A model generated the notes under the pieces. That model made no database searches. It was not told where the DNA came from and saw nothing but the letters and a program-made list of their open reading frames with translations. From NCBI GenBank assembly GCA_950295325.1, contig OX485809.1:9424001-9488000 (forward strand): a stretch of 64,000 nucleotides of DNA. The letters are read 5' to 3'. Positions 1-13,690 of this stretch are shown in pieces (positions within the stretch are counted from its first letter, which is position 1; each line of letters starts with the position of its first letter). Both the position numbers and the translations under genes were made by a program. The stretch comes from Polytrichum commune. Taxonomy: Eukaryota; Streptophyta; Polytrichopsida; Polytrichales; Polytrichaceae.

Positions 1-1150
1 AAAAACTAGGTCACTAGGCTCATTTAGGTATTAGTGAGTTGTGAGGGAAATTAGGATTAGTGGCAGCATTAGAGGGTGTAAATTAGGTTAGGATTTCTCA
101 GAGCATTGATAAGATTGGTGTGTTTCTTTTCTTTGTGTTGGTGTGTGATTCAAGTGTTTGTTAAGACTTGTGGTTTAAATATAATAAAACAGAGGTGTTG
201 AGTGCATTAGTGCATTACTGAAGGGAAGGAGTTGTACTCATTTGTGAAAATTTGACAACAATTGTGGAGAGGGAATCCCTCACTTGAACCACAACGCAAT
301 TAAGGGTGGGGGTGTGGTGCTTTTGGGCACCCCCCTCCAAGGGATCCTAAAAGTACCGCATAAGCCCTTCGGTGAGGGTGGCATGCCTTGGCAGGTGCTC
401 AAACCGAACCCGGTTGTTACGATATTTAATGGGTGTTTTGTGTTTGTGGAGAGATTTGATAATCGCGTCGTATCCTTCCGATAGGTTGTGCCTAGATTTT
501 AAGTGTCTAAGATAATTATTAAGTTCCCTAACTTAATGCCTAATTTATCCTAATCTACGCGGAGACGTACCAGACTTAGGATCAAGACAACCTAACCCTA
601 ATGAATGAAATAACCTTAATTTTTACCTTGGGCCACCTCAGATTCTTTACTTTTTATATATTAAATTCTCTAAACGGAGGGACCTTAATTAAGTCCCACC
701 CTTTCAACCTTTATTCTTAGTTTATGGTTGATTGAACAAAGTCTATGTTACTAAGTTCATAATATATGGCATCACCATCTATCTGTTTGGTGCACGCCCC
801 AACCCGAACCCTTCAAGGCCCTGTGCGGGTCTCTTGAAGGTTGATTGATACTTACACCCTTCGATCTTTGTTGTCGGAGGGGTTGTCTCAATCCTCCGAG
901 TTAAGTTTCTGGTTGGTTTTTGCCTACGGGGGTCGTACGAATATTGTTGGTTATTAATTAGTTCAACACGGTTTGACCACAAAAATTCAACTTGATAGGA
1001 CTGGGGAATAAGACAATATGTGTGTTCAACCTGTTGCACAATCTTCAAGGGTTGGGCCATCACCTCCAACCCTTGGGGCCAACAACATGATGGTGGTTTC
1101 GTGGGTCATTACTCCCACCTTACCACCTACAAACATACAGAGTGGTCATA
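1..1150. other. non-coding stretch, no gene recognised
   Basis: No frame here carries a domain I recognise. About 300-480 and 780-1080 are richer in G+C than the surroundings and leave open frames of 66 and 96 codons on opposite strands. Neither has motifs or a plausible gene context. The region reads as decayed repeat DNA. Confidence 0.5.
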
Positions 1151-3720
1151 CCGGTGATTAACCCGGCTTCACCACACACGAAAGAACTATGAATGAAAAA
1201 CTACTACCATAATATTTAACCGAGAGGCTCCGCACACATGGGAGTTGGAATCCCCCTCGGCGGCTAGGTGGGTAGCCCCTCACATGTAAGGCTAGCCCTT
1301 CTAACAATCTTAGGCTTTTTGGAAAGCTAACGTCAATGGCTAAATTCAATTGAAATCTGAAGGCTATATTATAATTTTTGTGTCCACTACACTTATTTGG
1401 AAGTGCCACAATCTCATCGCTACAAATGCTTTGGTGACAAGGGGCCAAGTTGGGGCTCTTGGTCAACACTCTTTTGCCCTTGATGTTCCAACACAAAGGA
1501 CACGTCATGTGACATTGTCATTTAGTCCCCATTATGGACAAGATACCATTCAAAGCGTTGCGAAGCATTGGAGCATGTTAGAAACTCTATTTAGAATATG
1601 CAATTTAACTATCACATTTTCTTGAAATTTCAATATTGACCTTGACTTCAAATGAAGAATCCCAGTTTCTATGTGTGCATGAGCTAAACCTTGTCCTCCC
1701 GTTAGATTTTTTCAACAATGTCGAGCTTGTCGTGCTTCCGTTTTTTTGGGATTGTAGCACTCCATTGGTGTATGCAGGAAGAAAATGGCCTTTGGATCAT
1801 ACAAACAACCAAAAGGTAACCTTTCAATGCATGTGGTTTTTGTTGTTCACATGAACGATGATGTTGTGCATTGCATATATATTGGCTATCCATGGTGAAG
1901 TTTGTGAGTAACACAAGAAGTGTATGTACAATGGGGTGATATTATACATTTTATTTTGGGGTCATATAAACATATCACTTTGCCGTTTGTGCAATAGAGA
2001 CACAAGTATTAGAGTGATTCGGAAGCTTGTCATGCATCTCGAGAGATCCACTCAAGAGCTAGACGCGGTTGTGCCAATTCTAGATGTTCCCACCAAGTTC
2101 CATATGTTGTGAGACGTTTTCATGGTGCTATTACGGCTTGTTTTTGTGATTTTTTATTTTTTATTTTTTTTCTAATCTATCATGTTCATGTGGATTGATG
2201 TTTACATGGATGATTATTAACATCGTGGGATGTCAATATTGTACATATAGTGTATATATTTGTGTATATGTCAATTTTCTAGGGTATAGTGTTTGATGTG
2301 AACATAGTGTAGTGTGCAATAAGATAATGCCAAATGTGGCATACACCATGTCTTTGTAGGTCATGGGCGATGTGCCTAACACCCTTGCATTGCGATACAT
2401 TTCGCAAATGTGGGGTGTGTATAGACGATTTGATGAGATGCAACAACTCTATGAACATGTGGAGGCATGCTTGCACGCATCATTTGTTCACATGTATGTT
2501 ATCGAATTGATATATAGTAGTCTACCTAATTGAACACACTAAATTGTCTTGCACTAGGTTGGATTTTTTTGTTCTACTTTGGCCATTCATTCATTGTAAA
2601 TCCTACTTTGCACACTTTCATGTGCAACAAAAGATTTTGGGTACTATGCATCACAATGTTCTGGGCACTTAACTCCATACATTTACATCCAAGTGGCGCG
2701 CACGTCTTCAATATCTTGCAAACTACCCGCGGTACTGACACTGGGAAGATCAAAGAATGTAGTGGTCGAGCGCAAACACTGAGAAGCAAAAATCCTCCAC
2801 ACTACACAAGGAGCAGGATGTGGTGGCCCTTTGGTACACATTTGGGGGGTGGTTTCTTTACAAACACTTTTGTTTTGTTATTCCACTTATTTGGTTATGT
2901 TTTTCATTGGTTTGTTCAACGCATTGTTGTAGCTCTAATGTTGATTATTGCATGTTATTGTAGACATCCGAGTGGGATAGAATGGACCTCCACAAGGAGT
3001 TCATGACCTAGTATATGCATTTGCACATGGCATACAAGGATATGCTCCCGGTAAAGTAAATAGACATGCATTGATTTTGAATTTCACTTGCAATGCAAGT
3101 ATTCCCACTACAATTGACTCATGAATTTGTATGTTGCAAAGAAAAAGAAAAAAAAGAACGCACAAGAGGAACTTGAATTGGAGTCGAAAATAAATGATAA
3201 TAAATAAATAAATCCGATAAAGATTGTTGAAGACATAAGTGGGAGGAGATTGAGTTGTTGTCTATTAAACTTGGGGGCATTTGCACACCAACAACTTCAT
3301 ACCGTGCATTTCAAAATTGAGCTTAGAGTGAGCCTTGTCATGTTCGTCGCGCTCAAACAATAATTTGTGTAATGTATTACTTTTTGTAGATGACAGTGAC
3401 CATCATAGTTATCGTGGATTTTTGATTGGGTGTCTTGTTAATAACTCTATATGCTTCTTGAAGACATAGAGGTTGCTACGGAGGTAACAAAATCTGCAGT
3501 GCAAGCCAAGACAATCCAAATTTTGTACAACCAAACGAAGAAGAGGCCAGTATTGACACTAGCACAAGATTTGGCCACCGGGACATACTAAATTATTTGG
3601 CCGTGAAGTGCCAACAACAACGAGTGCACAAAGGGGAAGTGGACAACATCGAAGACAAGGCACCCGGTCTTTGAAATTCACCAAACAAGTTACTGAGTAG
3701 AGGTTGGTGTTGACGTCCCT
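1151..3720. other. decayed coding-like fragments, unidentified
   Basis: Several short open frames lie on both strands, the longest at 2530-3006 (+). Around 2690-2830 and 2960-3050 the plus strand reads as protein-like text broken by stops and frame changes, and 3500-3680 is similar. This fits an old transposon or gene remnant. I could not assign a family. Confidence 0.3.
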
Positions 3721-6700
3721 AGATTATTGTTGGGGAATTGGAGTTTTATTCTAGCACAATGGATGCATTGCATGTTATTTTTTTGTATAATTTTGCATCC
3801 ACATGACAACATGTATATTTTCAAATGAAAAGTTTCTTAAAAATGGAAATCAATAAATGTAACAATCAAATGCTATACGTTCATGAACATTTATCATAAA
3901 TAAATATTTATGCATATACAAATAAAACCACACCCTATAATAGTCTTGAGAATATCACCTTAAGGTCTGGTGATCTAAACAAAGGTAAGAAAGAGAAGGT
4001 GACACATGGATCCACTATCCTTCGTATTGGATAGCGATGATTTGGAAAAACAAAAGAAAACGATCTATTCGTAAAGGTAAATTACACTACAAAAGATCAT
4101 ATCTGGACATAGTCATAATAATAGATGTAGTTTGGTATTCTAAAACATCATCGGGTATGATTGGGCCGAAAACCAAATACCAAGTATCACTTGTGAGGTA
4201 AAGCTCGCACCCTTTAAGTTTCCAAGCCAAAAACGAATTTATATGTATTTTTGAGTCACAAATAACCAGATTAAGGTTCAGAATTCTTTGTGACTAAAAT
4301 GAATCTAGTTAAATGTAATAAATGCCTTAAAGTCCATTTCAAGCTTAGTTGTTGTGTAATAAATAACCTAGACCCTTCTAATGTACTTTGATTATTAAAA
4401 TATATCCTGATCATTATGATTATTTAAAAGTAGTAAAATACTTCATTAAAAAAACTAAAATATTAGAGTTGTCTCACGGAAACTCTTATAATTCCATCTC
4501 AGAATTTTAGATTTCTACAAGATAACTTGAATTAGAAAGAAGAAAATTATTTATAAATTAATATAAAAATTTCAAGAAATGAACGTCATGACAAGCCGTG
4601 GGTAGCTTCTACAGTCAGTTGTCTTTAACGGACCAAGGGCTTCAAACTACTTAATACTAATTCAAAATTATCTATCATTTTTCTATTAATTTAATATTTC
4701 ATCATTCAAATGCCTTATAAAAATAATTATCTTCTTACAACTAAAGAAGATAGTTATTAATATAAATTTATTTTTAGAAACAAAAATCAACACACACATC
4801 AAAATTTTATTTAAGGTGTAGAGATCACAACGCTATCTCTCATAGGACTATGTTACCATTCTAAGTTTTCACATCAACTATATCTCGAATTCTAAGATAG
4901 GCTAACATTCAATATTACTACAATCCAATAAACAAAATTAAGTCATTCACTCAATGTTAAGAGTTGGCCAAAGTTGAGATGATGTTGATAGAAGGAAGGT
5001 CCTAGCCTTCTAGAGGTGGAAATCATAAATGAGACTTCCAGATGGATGGTGAGACTCTCATCATGTGGATTCCTACATTGCCGAGGTAAATTCTACTAAT
5101 TAAAAAATTGAATTCAATTTAAGAACTTGTGAAATCAACTTGCCTCCACCAGTTTGATTATCTTTGCATTTTGTCACCTCGGATCCTTAGAATTAACATT
5201 TGAATCTCATGCCATTGTTTTTGAACCAAGTACTTTCTTAACCATTTATTAATTCCCTTATGACGTATGTTGACTTTAGTTTAGTCATATCTAAATAACG
5301 TACTGATAATTCCTTCATATCCATTGCTTAGGCTCTAATCTTTTGAAGCTAATTTCCATACCTAAAATCATCATAACTCTTTTCATAACTCCTCCTTTAC
5401 CCTTAATTCTTACAATAAAAAATTTAATCGACCAAAGAGTAAAATAAATGCTTCACAATGTTCCCTTACCCGCAACGCAATGTGAAGGAAACTGAGATTG
5501 CTCTTCAAGATGAGGCAATTTCAAAGGTATATAATTCAATTCTTCATCTCTTCAATTTATATGTGGATATTATTCATGTTCATCCTTCATGTTCTTATGA
5601 CTTTGTTTGTTTTTTTGTTTGTTTAATATTCATTCATTTTTTCATTTTCTAATATAGTTTCCCCTCGGATTATATTTAGAACTTAACATAGCTATAGGCT
5701 TCCAACAATGTTTAACTCGCCCACCCTTCTCTTGGTTAATTATTCAAGCAAGCTCACTTTCTTGACATTTGGATGAACAAAGATATTACACGTAGGACGA
5801 AACAACAATCACTTGGAAGGCATCATGAGGTCTACTATAATGGAAACTTACCAAGATCTACATTCGATGGTCTCAAGCAAGTCATTTTGGTTCAAGATTG
5901 AAATTCCCTCCACCTTATAGGAAGAAAGTAGACTACCTTGATATTATGAACTATGAATGTGAAGCATACTTGACTCAACCTTTGTCACCATCCCAACGAA
6001 AAATTATATTTGCTTATTGCACCTCAAATCATAGACTCTCCATTGAAAATGGTTGGCGGCCGACTATCCTAATCCCTAAAAAAATGTATTGTGCCAATAT
6101 GTTCTCTTACAACAGCTGACAACGAGGTACACTTTATGTTGGAATATTCCCATTACAACATCATGAGGCAGAGGTGTCCTTCCTTTATTTCAATATGTAA
6201 CGGTAGGTAGTCTCAAGTCGTCTTATCAACTTGATCATGATATTGACATTAGGCATTATCTCACAAAGACCACTTCACTCAATTAATCTAGGGAATAAAT
6301 TTCTTTTGACCCCACCTTGATGCATATCTTGTGACTTCTTGGACATTGAATTCAATACTATTTCATTTCATTGCATTGGCCAAGTGATTTGTGTCGAGCA
6401 AGTTCTCGACCCCCAAATGACCCTCCCTCTTCCCCCTCACAAACCCACAAGGGGTTTGTATATACATGATGCCGGGGTTTTTGCAATGATCCACGTGAAA
6501 CTGTGAAGTGGGTATTGAGGATTCAGGTCAGGTTTGTTATACCTGTGAACACACACTCTTTAGTGATTTATTCTAACCTTGTTAATATGACACTTGTTTA
6601 TACAACACCCTCGATATCATGAAACAATTTTTGCGAGACCAAACTTTTTAGTCCAAAACTTCCTCTTTGATACGACTACGACACTCGATTAATGCGATAT

Positions 6701-7171
6701 TTAGAATCTCCGTTTTGTTATATTGAAGAGGTAGTTAATATTGAAATTCTTTTCATCCATGTTGTGCACATCTAAAATACATTCATATTCACTTGGGAAC
6801 TACTTGGGAACTGCACTTATCATTGGGAACTTAATGATAATTAGGGTTACTAGTGTAGAATGGATATGGTTAGGGTTAGAGTGGCCTCATCTCTAGTATG
6901 TTGCCTTGTACTCATGGTGATACAATATCACCAATATCTTGATGCTAGATGTCATGCATCATTGTTGTCTAGTTTCTTATTAGAAAACTCTTTATATTTT
7001 TGTGTTAATGAAATTATTTGTTTTCAAAAGTTAGTAAGAGATTTAGATAAGATGACAATTGCTAACTTGGGTAGGCAACATCAAAGATCTTTGGACTCCT
7101 TTTTCAAGGGTTCTTGAGAACATTTGCATTTGTTTGGAGTTATAAGTCATTATTTCATACCATCCATATGC
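3721..7171. other. AT-rich intergenic stretch
   Basis: A long AT-rich stretch without a credible gene. The open frames near 5458-5652 and 5898-6119 are short and featureless. A small hairpin sits at 6439-6459 (ACAAACCC and GGGTTTGT around a 5-nt loop) in an otherwise unremarkable segment. Confidence 0.5.
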
Positions 7172-7175
7172 TTAA

Positions 7176-8001
7176 CCCCTAAGTGCCCAAGCCTTTCGGA
7201 ATGCACTTTTCCTAAGAAATATGTGCATGGCTTTAATACAATCCCCAATGGAGGAATTTGTCTTTTATCCAAAATCTAACCGTATAGATGTTTAAAGAAC
7301 TTGTTTATTAGTATGCATACCAATTTTGAGACCGAGATTGCATAAGAGTTGTGAGATACAAACAGGAGAAATGTATACATTCTTTTTTTTGTATGCCGCC
7401 CCTCCCCACAATGTTGGTATGATTTGCTCATAAGTGTTTTTAGGAGTTTGAGGTGACATGAACAACTCCAACATGTGAAAGAATACGAAAATGTGATTCC
7501 AAAGACCCTATGTATGCATATAGAGCTATCCCAATCATTTTGCAATCCTCCTTGCAATTCTTGAAATGCATTTTCTTTATTTTAACACTTGACAATTTGA
7601 TATTGCAAATTACTTCACATTGGTAATTGTGAATACTAATTTTCAACGGTCAAAAATACGGAATTTTTTTACTCTTTCCACTACGACACTTTTCAAAAGA
7701 AATGAATAATGAGAACTCTTTGGATGTCAAAAACAAGTACAATAGTCCAATTAGCTGAAACATTGAGGAAATAGTAAAGCACTTTCTCCACCCATTCCCT
7801 ACATCACGGACACATATGCCTTTCCGACCCTCTCTAAAATCGAATATTTACTCTTTTTGGTCAAAAATGCCTCAATCCAAAAGTTGCCCTTCCATACTGC
7901 CCGCCAAAAAAATTTACGCGGTCAAAGGAATTTTACCTGCCCACACACAAACGAGCCGAAATTTTTGATCAACCATATATGGTTGCTCGGGCACTTAGGG
8001 G
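7176..8001. mobile_element. short-TIR DNA element flanked by TTAA
   Basis: The ends are near-perfect inverted repeats of about 20 bp. The left end reads CCCCTAAGTGCCCAAGC from 7176. The right end, reverse-complemented from 8001, reads CCCCTAAGTGCCCGAGC. Both sides are bordered by TTAA (7172-7175 and 8002-8005). TTAA borders with CCC-starting ends are the signature of piggyBac, which is not expected in plants. The same ends also fit a TA-duplicating mariner/Stowaway-type element starting ACCCC. The interior (826 bp) holds no recognisable transposase, so this would be non-autonomous. Confidence 0.5.
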
Positions 8002-8005
8002 TTAA

Positions 8006-10574
8006 ACTCGTTGTATATATTTCAGAGCTCATATTACTTATGTTTTCGTATTCCCTTAATTATACGACAACTTTATGCCATTTGTCAAATAATGAGGAGA
8101 CGACACCTCGATTATACGACTTTTTATGTGTTTCCCAAACATGGCATACATGTTTGACACAAATACCTGCACAAAATCAAAATGTATTATGATTGGAGTG
8201 GGTAAACTAGGCTTGGGATTCATGGTGTCCACGTAAATCCATCCATAATGAATGAAGGGGCTTTAGTTTCTTAAAAAAAAACCCTACAAGATTGAGGGCC
8301 GATTCATTCCAGTTCCACACCACAAATTATTTGAGGTCTTTGACTTCAATTCTAAAGTCAAATTTTCTTAAAATATTCATTTGTAAGTTGCAATCTAATT
8401 GACTACAATTTTACCTTTGCAATGGATGAGTTTCTGTAGAATGCCATGAATCCCTAGCCGGCAAAGTGTGGTGACCATTTTTATCATATCCTTTTTGTGA
8501 GGTACCAAGCCTATCGTCAAACCCCTACTACCCATTTTTCTTTGTAAGTGATTTAGGGATGCGTATGTAAATTTAGGGGTTGCCACATTTGGACTCACAA
8601 CCCCGACTAGATTATGACCACTCATACATAAAATAAGAGAAAACACAAGTGCTTCTTGGCCGATTATGACCACCTATTCTATATTGTACACTTCTCGAAT
8701 TTAACACGTTCATTCATTCAATCATTCATTCTAGGATGCAAATCTAGGATGATTGTACATTGGTGACCGTTTCATCTCAAATTGTCTATCATACAATCGG
8801 GTCACCCACCTTCCATGCAAGGACACCCTACTCTTGGTCTCAATTGCACGAGCTCGAATTTGTTGTTGATAGACATAGTTAATCCCGTGCACCCGAAACG
8901 AGGGCGTGCAATCACCTAACATTGGTGACACGACACCCAACACGTAGAATGTAGATCTATCATAACCAATGATTTTCCTTCCTTTCCCTTTTCCAACCTT
9001 CATCCCGATTAGTGTATGATCAAAGTAGGAAAAGTGAGCTTCTTATCTTAGATTTGCAAACTTTGAGAATTGATACCTATTGGGATTATCTTAGTTTTGT
9101 TTTGCGGGGGAAATCGTCGAAGGTGATGATAAGAGTGACCCTAATATCTACTTGGTGGTGCGACAATGCAACAATGGCAATGGATTTGATAAGGTAGACG
9201 TGCCTTAGATAGATACTTCTCATAACGATATGAAACTATAATTAGCATAAGATGATTAGCATATCCAAAGAATCTAGAGCCATTTGCTTCTAAATTTTCG
9301 GAACTCTCACGAATCTATGATTTTTTATCAAAGTGAAGCTTCTTCTGCTCATTAATTGATCATATACATCCCCCTAATTATGTTTGCTATTGAACCTAAA
9401 ATGGGTAGCATATTTTTTGAGCATGTAGTTCAACCTCTTTTTAAACACTTGTCTTTTTGGTGCCAGTTCTTTGATCCACATTTGATCACTTACCACAATC
9501 AGTGTAGTTGACTTAGGATTGTGAGAACGATGTTGGAAGGTCTGCTCAAGATCCAGTAACAACTTATCTCCTATTGATTTATGACTAATTCATCCCAATC
9601 TAAACTCCCTAGCCTAATTCGAAGGATCAAATGTACTTGAAAGGGCTATAACGGGCGTCCAATTATTTTTTCCTTCCACTTACATTGTCACAAATCCTTG
9701 GCCAATCTAGCCCCGGCCATACCCGCATGCACCCATATGTATATCGAAGATACTTATATGACATGTCATCACCGGAATTCTATAGGCAAGTAGGGGAAGC
9801 ATGTGACCTTGTCTTTTACATAGCTTTGATTCCAAACCATGATACTTCCACTGCTCCCCATCACTTTGCAAAAGACAACTTTATACCGCTTCACAATCTT
9901 CAAGTGTACCGATTTTCCTCGAGTTTTGAAGCCTTTAATAACATTATAACTAGAATAGATAAGGCAACAGTGGTGCACCGCATAGAAGTCTGGAGTGAGT
10001 ACCGTAGCTTTCTAGCAGCTTGGGCAGAAAATAATTAATTTTGGAGGTGCTTAAATTTTTGGGAAATTAATTTTGTTGAGTGTTCAACGCAAAAAAATAC
10101 AGTCAAAGAGTGCCTAAAATCAAAATAATGCAAGCGACATTCATTGGAATCCAACAAAGTAGCATCAAATAACTTCAACAGTGTCTTCACGTGGTATCAA
10201 TCTCACTTATGATCTAAAAACAATACAAGCATGAATTTGCTCCACAAGTCATTCTGACACACTACCATAAAAACGGGAATGAGACAAGTAAATTGGAAAG
10301 AATGTCTAACTTATTTTAAATTCCTTTTTGGATATGCCCAATTTTGGAGTATTACTTTCTAGGCTGCCTAACTTACTTTCGCACTTTAATTAATTACTAG
10401 GCACAAAGGTGCCCAAGATGCTAGAGAGCTACAGTAGTCATGAAGCAAATACTTGAAATGGTCTAGATGAGTTGTGATCAAAACGAACTGAAATAAGTGC
10501 CCTAGAGAACTCTTGACATTGACGATTCATAAAGTTTGCTTCACATTTGATTGTGGCAAGCCCCGTGCAGCTAA
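8006..10574. other. intergenic, no gene recognised
   Basis: Weak frames exist on the minus strand at 8395-8673 and 8731-9003, and on the plus strand from the ATG at 9727 to 10038 (about 103 codons). None shows a domain, signal peptide or intron signals that I can read. Around 9376-9500 the sequence is loosely like the old dispersed repeat seen near 14160 and 32330. Confidence 0.4.
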
Positions 10575-10892
10575 CTACATTGAATATGATATTTAGTGTT
10601 TGATACACTAAATGCAAACGCATACTCTAAATATCACTAACCCTATGAAAGTAAGTGGCATTAAATGTAAACTCAAACACTAAATACCAACTATGGTAAA
10701 ATGTGGAAGTTACATGCACGAACTCAATGTTAGTAAGGATATGAAAAAAAATTAACAATGATAAAAGGAGAAGGGAGGTAGTGGTAAGGAAGGTGGTGGT
10801 GCATTTATGTCTAACATTAATTATCAAAGAATTGAAAATTAGTGTTGAGCATGATAGGGTGGTAACAACACTAAATATCATAGCTAGTGTAG
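10575..10892. mobile_element. MITE with CTACA...TGTAG ends (copy 1)
   Basis: The left end reads CTACATTGAATATGATATTT. The right end, reverse-complemented, reads CTACACTAGCTATGATATTT. Together they form an inverted repeat of about 27 bp around a 318-bp element. Each end is itself almost palindromic (ACACTAAATA / TATTTAGTGT), so each can fold on its own. The same ends recur at 16326 and at 28921/29302. I see no clear target duplication and no ORF. Superfamily not assigned. Confidence 0.6.
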
Positions 10893-11845
10893 TGAGTAAT
10901 GTTAATTTAGTCTAGCTTGCACTTAGTTTATTTCATCACAAACGCACAATAAGATGAATTCAATCCCAAAATTAACATCCCATGGGCATAATTCTAATGT
11001 GTGGCAAACTTTCTAAACGCATAAAGCTATTTATTTTGTTACTCCTGATGGTGTGCAAATTTTCAAGATAAGAACTTCAGATATAACCAAACGACATGTT
11101 GACTACTACAAAAACACATTCTACATGCAACAAAGGTTGTTCACAACTAGAGTTGTAGTCTACAATTAAGGTTGGATTATGCCACTTCTACAATTGGACC
11201 TCACGACATGAATAAACGTGGACCAAATGATGGTAAATTTAAAATGTATGCGTAACTCAAGATTTACATAGCAGTGACCCTCTGAGATCTTGTTGACGTG
11301 TCATGTCTTCATTGGACACGAGCATGTCGAATATGGATGGTAATGCACGGTCTTTGTGAGATGATCAACACTACGCTGACTATCGTACACATGTCGCCCT
11401 ACTACAGGTTGTAGATGCACACAAAAACGCCTATAGCATGGCTCCTTGCACACAATATCTAGTACACAACACCCATATGCTTCTTGTGCACGCAATTTTA
11501 AATTGATTTAGGAGTAAAGGGACGCTTTCATATCACAACATACTTCGTGCACTCTCCGAGCCTTAGTAATGGGGTTAAGTTTTACTAACTAGGGATGGGA
11601 GCTGGCAAATGAATCTGGTCCTCGAATGCGATCGAGAAACTCGAGGTTTCATATGGTTCAAGTTGCTGTGGAAAGTTGAAACATTGAGCAGGCATTCAGG
11701 GAAGTTGTCTGAAGGATTCAGCTGGCAGGTTACTTAATACATCAACCGAAATATCTGGTTCGAAGTCTTGGCTTCGAAGGTATGTAATAAAATTCTCTAA
11801 TGTCAACTTCCCAATTTCCGCATTAATTGTGTGATCGAAAGACCG

Positions 11846-11877
<32 letters not shown>

Positions 11878-12146
11878 TATACATATAAAAGAGACTCTTG
11901 TTTTTTAGTTATAAAAAAGAGAAAAGCTTTCCTTCACATTCTACAACACGCGCAACGTAGTACGTAAGTAAGTAGGCAGATTTGCGATGGCAGTTCTGCG
12001 CGGCCTGCCGCCACCTGGTGACTGACGTATTTTAATGTTAGTGCTATGATTGTCCAAACTGTATACGGAGGTTCATGTTCATGAATAGGAGGGTATGTGG
12101 GCCTTATGTGCTCACTTTTGCTAATTGGGCGCCTATTTGAGTGGTT
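10893..12146. other. intergenic with (ATGT)n microsatellite
   Basis: No gene recognised. An (ATGT)n run of about 37 bp lies at 11846-11882 and produces a repetitive spurious frame on the minus strand. The rest is moderately AT-rich unique-looking sequence. Confidence 0.5.
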
Positions 12147-12154
12147 AGTGTAAG

Positions 12155-12465
12155 CAGTGTGTATGTTTGACAAAGTTTTTGCAAGTTTTTGACATTTGAC
12201 ACGTAAAAACTTGCACAAAAATAAAATGCACGTCAATTGACACGCACGATTTAGAAGTTGACATGTTGTGTGACTCGTGAAGAAAAAAAACACACATTGA
12301 TTGACATTTGAAATGACACGTACCCCTAGGCATGTGACATTGAGGTGACATTTTAGAAGAAAATGTAGATGTCAATTGACATTCATTTTGTGTTTTTTGA
12401 AAATGTCACGTGACACTTTGATTTGAAGTTGAATGTCAAATGAAATTTGTGAAACATACACACTG
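12155..12465. mobile_element. hAT-type MITE
   Basis: The element starts CAGTGTGTATGTTTGACAAA and its other end, reverse-complemented, starts CAGTGTGTATGTTTCACAAA. This is a 20-bp inverted repeat with one mismatch and the CA..TG ends usual for hAT elements. It is flanked by a perfect 8-bp direct repeat, AGTGTAAG, at 12147-12154 and 12466-12473, the target-duplication length of hAT. The 311-bp interior has no transposase. It is rich in TGACA/TGTCA motifs in both orientations (for example near 12198-12212, 12238-12263 and 12373-12416), a plausible subterminal binding pattern. Confidence 0.88.
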
Positions 12466-12949
12466 AGTGTAAGGCAAGGTTTGTCGTTAAGGGCCACTTC
12501 ATACACGAGCCAAGAGCTGTGACCATGAGATTGTGAGAGCCCAAAAGTGTTCAAAGGCCGTCCAACACACCTCCACAATCATCTAGTGTGGTCACAGACC
12601 CCTCAAGTGTAGTGTGAAGTCATATGTGACTAGACCCTCAACCAAATGTTATTTCAATGAATTTCTATTCATGTGGGTCCTCATACATGATACACTAAAA
12701 TAAAACAATTGGTTTTGTGTTAGGTCTACCTCCAAGAGGTGGTTTTTGAAAATAGTCCAAGTGACCATGAAACATGATCCATTTGATGCCATGTGGGAAT
12801 CCGTATAGACTTTACATCCATCTTGCATTCACTTAATCCATTGGTCCCTCATGTGTAGTGTGAAGCAAACTTGGCCGGCTTCGTCTTTTCCACCAATGAG
12901 AGTGCTTGAAATGTAATGGTCACGGGCTCTCAGTCTTGTGTGTGAAGTG

Positions 12950-13690
12950 GGGCTAAGATTGGACGCCATGAAGATATGTGTCGCAATGAGATCGAACTAT
13001 GTGATTAGATATTTTGAACCATTCTAGGTATGTTAATGAGCAACAATTGGGAGGACCTTTGTGATTCTTTCAAAAGTAGGAAAATTCTCCCTTTGGACTC
13101 TCATAGCATTTTACATGTCAATTTTGATTCAAAATTTGGAGATGATCGTCTTTATGATTCGCAATTGCTACCATGATGACACAATTCCTGAACACATCCA
13201 TTGGTCAAAATTGTGTGTGGAGTTGGAAGTGTCCATATTGGGGCCACATCTTAAGTCAATGATAACTTGGATAAGTGTGTTGCGAACTTAAAGGATAAGA
13301 TATGTGAATCTTAATCGAATGTTAAATTCGATTCTTATGTAGACACGCACTTTTGAGTGGTATATCTAAGGCTTGTATTCTAGAATGGACTCCCAAAAAC
13401 ACATGTGTTATGACGGAGTACATGTTCACAACAAGGACATTAGTCTAGGTTCAATAGTTAACACGGTTGGAAAGACTTATTTGATCGCCTAAAGTCAAAG
13501 AAGAAATTTTCCACTTTGACCCTGTTATAACTTCTGCGCATCAACTCCGATCTTGACACTTGGAACAAAAATCTCAGAGATTCATAATTGTTGACTGGAT
13601 GATACAATTTTAGATCCCATCCAATGGCAAAACCCAACATGTATGTGGAGTTGATAGTGCACGCATACCTTAGATGATGCAGGTCTTGCT
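12950..13690. repeat. diverged dispersed repeat, two tandem copies
   Basis: Two diverged copies lie side by side, about 12950-13270 and 13380-13690. They share an ordered series of short matches: a TGTGT..GATGAG/GAG segment, TCTAGGTTCAATA-like text, a TTGGGA segment, then ATGT(A)TGTGGAGTTGGAAG-like text. A third copy with the same order is at about 31790-32110. The copies are too diverged for a class to be assigned. No coding capacity is apparent. Confidence 0.45.

Noticed and set aside
9685..10038. 117-codon plus frame
   Set aside because: The stated start is TTG. From the first ATG (9727) it is about 103 codons with no motif or homology I recognise.
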